A stretch of DNA of 64,000 bases from Casuarina equisetifolia (lineage: Eukaryota; Streptophyta; Magnoliopsida; Fagales; Casuarinaceae). The stretch covers positions 25,505,258 to 25,569,257 of the forward strand of contig CM052354.1 in NCBI GenBank assembly GCA_028551475.1, given 5' to 3'. The notes below the pieces were generated by a model. That model did not search any database, was not told the DNA's origin, and saw nothing but the letters and a program-made list of their open reading frames with translations. Both the position numbers and the translations under genes were made by a program. Shown piece after piece: positions 60,476 through 64,000 of the stretch. How positions within the stretch are numbered: the stretch's first letter is position 1; each line of letters opens with the position of its first letter.

Positions 60476-63400
60476 ATGGCAATGCAGGAAGGAACTCCTG
60501 CTCCTGCTCCAAGTGCCCAAGTTGTTGGGAATGCCTTTGTGGAGCAATACTACCACATTCTTCATCAATCCCCTGAATTGGTGCATAGATTTTATCAGGA
60601 TTCAAGTTTGCTAAGCCGGCCAGATGCCAATGGTAATATGGCAACGGTGACCACCATGCAAGTAAGTTGATGTATAAGAAATCATTAGATTCTGTGAGAC
60701 AGCCATTGAAACTTATGAGAATCTTAAAAGCAAGCCCCTAAATGTGAATTTTGAGCTCCTAGAGTCTACCAAAGAAGCTATCCTTCCAGACCACTTGAGA
60801 CTTCTATCTCTTAAAAATGCTTCTACTCCTTCAAATGAAGTATGAGAATTAAAACTGAAACAAACTTCCATAAGCCTCCTTTTGAGAGCCCATTTTTTGT
60901 AGGAATCCATCTAGAAGGCGAATATTAGTAGAACCTAAATTTGGGGATTTCTTTCTTTTAGACATTTCTTGGATGGAAGCATTTGTGCATGTATTCCTCT
61001 TTCCTCTTTCCTCTTTCCTCTTTCCTCTTCTTCATATATTTGATTTTTGACTTCTAGAAATTTCTCCATGGTTGTTCCTTTGCTTGATTGTTTCATTTGG
61101 AATTGGAATTCAAAGCATTACAACTTTCATGATGATGTTATTCTAGCAATCATGTCACATGAAAACTTAATACGGCCACCTTACCGGTTCTCCTCTTCAA
61201 GAAAGCCTATCAGCTTATTTTCCCTGAGCCAATCTCATGAACAAGGTGAGGTGGAGTTGGAGGGAAACCCACTTCTTCCACGCCTTTCCTTTCCCCTTTC
61301 TTCTAGTTCAACTTCACCTTGTGGCAAACCTGGTCTTAAGTATTCAAATGGTCCATTTGCCCTTTGTATTATTGCTTACTGATGAGTGCTATATTGCGGG
61401 ATTGTCTCTAATCAATTACTTAGAGAACATTGAACTTTAAAATGTCACTTGATGATTTTGATGATGGAATTTTTAGTTTATAAATTGTTTAAAGTTCAAT
61501 GATTACGTGAAGCATGTGTAAATACACACACACATTACAATCTTAATGATGAACCGGTTATGTGATAACTCTCATTATGCTGAACCCATTATAGTTGGGT
61601 TGTTTTGGTCCGTTTTGATGTTTTCCTCTCCTTTCATTTTTTTCTTCTCCTTTAAGCATATGTCAGGTTTTAAATTTCTTGATTACATTCTCGAAAATTC
61701 CAATTTGATTTAGAGAAAGCATATAATTGTGCTAAGCAGGAGTTCCATTTGTATATGTTGGAGTAATGTGATTTTTGGGGACAAATTTAGATGATGGTTT
61801 TCCTTTCTTCTATCTGCCAGCAGTAGCATGGTGGTTGACCTTGCGTCCATCCCTTAAGTAGGAGGTGACTTGCCGCATCAGTGACCTTGGCTACCCCTTT
61901 GCAGAGTGGGTGTATTGCCCTCTATCTGATCTTAGCTCCATCCTTTGTAGAAGGATGAATTGCCCCTTCAGTGCCATCTCCCTGTCCTCGTAACTTTTTT
62001 GCATACTTTTTCTTTGGAGCATGATTAAAATATCACTAGCATTTTATGAGATAACGTGGATCTAATAATGTCCAAAGGATCTATTTGACCAAGTTGCCAA
62101 ACGTTGGAAATCATTTGATAGATTGGAAAGCTAGAGAGCTTTTTGGATGGTGATCCAAAGAGCAGGAGCTAGTCACATACTTTTTCCTTTGTAGATGTCA
62201 TTGCAGGAAGTGGAAGGGGAGCATTTATTTGATCTACTCCTGGAAGTGATTCTATTAATCATTTAGTGATTAGTGATGATACCTTTATTTCTCTGGGGTA
62301 GTTCCAACCTGACCGTGCTCTATTATTATGACATTTTATCTTTCTTTTACTTCATGATTAAAGACAAACCTAGGTAGTACCTGTAGTTGAGATGTTTAGA
62401 GAGGGTGGTGGATACTCCAGGTTTTAGGGTGCATATCTTTTTTTGAAATATTTGGGACTATTTCTAGGTTTTTGATTTATGTTGAGAGCAGTTTGGGATA
62501 GGGTGATAGAGAGCGAGGATAAAATTTGGCAACCTGGAAAAAAATTCTTGGCAAAGGGAAAGCTCACATCAATTAGCAGTAAGCAATTTAGCAGGACCTT
62601 TTATGGGGGGGGTACTGGAGACTATTTTACATTCTGTTTGTCAACTGGTATAATTTTTATGCTTCACTTCACAGTGGGGGGTTGATGCTAGGGAAGTTGC
62701 CAGTTTTAATTAAGTTTTACTTGGAAAAATGCTTGTGATGTTATTTAAAGTAAAGGAATAATCTGTAACTCTGGCAGTGGATGATAAGTATTGGGTTTTT
62801 CTGGAAAGGTGGTGTTTCAATGCACTAAGAGCACCCTATGGACTTGGTTTATGGAAGAATATTTGGGGCAGCAATTTGGGTTTTTTTTGTTATTTTTATA
62901 ATCCCCATATTCATTTGGTCTTGAGGAGGGATAGCACCCAAATTTAGGTTTGTCAAGATCTTTGTTGAGGTGATACTCTTTACAAAAATTTGTTTCCCGA
63001 ACTTATTTGAAACTTTAGGGAGATAAAGATACAGTAATGGCAGAATTATGGGCTGTTCTAATGGCAGTTTTCATAGGGACCCAAGATTTCTAAGTGAGGT
63101 GCAACATGTGGAATGCTTAGTTCCTATGAGGTTTGTTGGAAGTTTGAGGAAAAAATCATTTGACTCCTGCTGTCATTCATGGCTTTGAGGTTCAAACTAC
63201 TATGTAGAACTTATGTGTGTTGGTTGTTTCATTTGCTCTTTAGTGTTTCTACCGCATACATCCCATGTACTCTGGCTTTTGTTGTACTTTTTTTTTTTTT
63301 TGTGAAACTTATTTCCTGTCAAAGGAAATTTCCACTTTATAAAATTGGAAACACTAGATGTTCCTTAGCTTGAAAAATGAAAATTATTTGTAGCGAAATT

Positions 63401-63921
63401 GTTTCAATTGTTACTATGTAGAGGGCATTTTTCGTGCGGTACCATATTGATTTCTTTCAATCTCCTGTCATGGCTTTTAGAACCAAGATATTGAATTTGG
63501 GATAGAGAGCGAACTTGTACATAACCCAAATAAAATAACAATTTAATGATTATATTAGATCATAATTGTAGGTAATGTAGGTTGTTTGACATAGCTGCAT
63601 TACTTTCCTTGGAGCAGGCAATTAATGACAAAATATTGGATTTCAACTATGAGGACTATGTGGCAGAGATAAAAACAGCAGATGCTCAGGATTCTTATCA
63701 GAAAGGGGTGATTGTTTTGGTGACTGGCTGCTTAACTGGAAAGGACAGTCTAAGGAGGAAATTCACTCAAAATTTTTTTCTTGCTCCACAAGACAAAGGC
63801 TACTTTGTCTTAAATGATGTCTTTAGGTACATTGAGGATAATGAACAGTTGCAAACCAACTCTGTCCCAGTAAACAGTGTGAATGAAAATGTTGCTGCAG
63901 CTGCCTTGACACCAGAGCCAG
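60476..63921 (+). CDS. NTF2-domain G3BP-like RNA-binding protein, N-terminal part (gene continues past window)
   Basis: Plant homologue of Ras-GAP SH3-binding protein (G3BP): an NTF2-like dimerisation domain followed, outside this window, by an RRM. Such proteins bind RNA and take part in stress granules. Coding exons in view: 60,476-60,661 (62 codons) and 63,618-63,921, joined by a 2,956-base GT-AG intron that restores MQAINDKIL. The NTF2 fold starts at VGNAFVEQYYHILHQSPELV (about residues 16-35) and runs through IVLVTGCLTGKD and KFTQNFFLAPQDKGYFVLND to YIEDNEQ near residue 145. The exon ends at GAGCCAG/GTCAGA; the open frame beyond 63,921 is intronic. Start choice is firm because ATG follows the leader-intron acceptor. 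Intact as far as visible. Confidence 0.93.
60993..61027 (+). repeat. TTTCCTC heptanucleotide repeat
   Basis: About five tandem TTTCCTC units within the intron; a likely length polymorphism. Confidence 0.85.
61838..61973 (+). repeat. Three-unit 45-bp imperfect tandem repeat
   Basis: Units 61,838-61,883, 61,884-61,928 and 61,929-61,973. Each starts A(C/T)CTT and shares TCCATCC-like, GTAG-like, TTGCC and TCAGTG/ATCTG words. They are strongly diverged, so the array is old. Confidence 0.7.
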
Positions 63922-64000
63922 GTCAGAGTGGTTCTTTCTTATGTCTTTTGTTGTAATTTATGTGAGGCTCATATTCTGGAAATGCTTTATCTGCATCCAG

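Larger units (their letters stand above)
60662..63617 (+). other. Large intron of the NTF2/G3BP-like gene
   Basis: Donor GTAAGT, acceptor GGAGCAG. It holds a TTTCCTC repeat (60,993-61,027) and a three-unit 45-bp tandem repeat (61,838-61,973). Open frames inside (61,047-61,382; 62,479-62,685) are not credible genes. The sequence AELWAVLMAV near 63,040 recalls LINE RNase H but is too short to call. Confidence 0.75.

Overview
The window is nuclear DNA of a flowering plant, almost certainly a eudicot and probably a woody one such as grapevine. The evidence is split genes with GT-AG introns, a TIR-NB-LRR gene (a class missing from grasses), plant-only families (LONGIFOLIA/TRM, TCP, plant G3BP-like NTF2 protein), a plant tRNA-Thr and Ty1/copia and Ty3-type LTR elements. 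No assignment was tested by database search; species is inference.

Layout: (1) 845 to about 11,800, + strand: a decayed TIR-NB-LRR resistance gene with in-frame stops, frameshifts and a damaged splice donor. Its C-terminal post-LRR (C-JID-like) unit is tandemly duplicated. The second copy is split by a minus-strand Ty1/copia element (5214-10525) with a recognisable target-site duplication. The gene then ends in a long purine-rich minisatellite that encodes first acidic and then basic repeats. (2) 11,809-13,105: a 1.3-kb solo LTR, probably Ty3/gypsy. (3) 13.1-27 kb: AT-rich, gene-poor DNA with only weak exon-like segments. (4) 27,615-32,368, +: an intact five-exon LONGIFOLIA/TRM-type gene of 1,100 codons. 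(5) 33,189-33,260, +: tRNA-Thr(CGT). (6) 33.3-38.9 kb: gene-poor. (7) 38,934-40,019, -: a CIN-type TCP transcription factor of the TCP5/13/17 kind. (8) 40-57 kb: no convincing protein gene. (9) 57,126-57,506, -: a small protein resembling the mitochondrial complex I subunit B14.5a (NDUFA7). (10) 59.5 kb to the window end, +: the first part of an NTF2-domain, G3BP-like RNA-binding protein gene, with a 5'-UTR intron and a 3-kb intron; its RRM part lies beyond the window.

The live genes are ordinary housekeeping or developmental genes with no visible functional linkage. LONGIFOLIA/TRM and CIN-TCP proteins both shape organ growth, but co-location alone says nothing about joint function. The most unusual part is the left-hand resistance-gene relic, where a duplicated C-terminal unit, nested retroelements and a two-frame charged minisatellite give a readable order of events.
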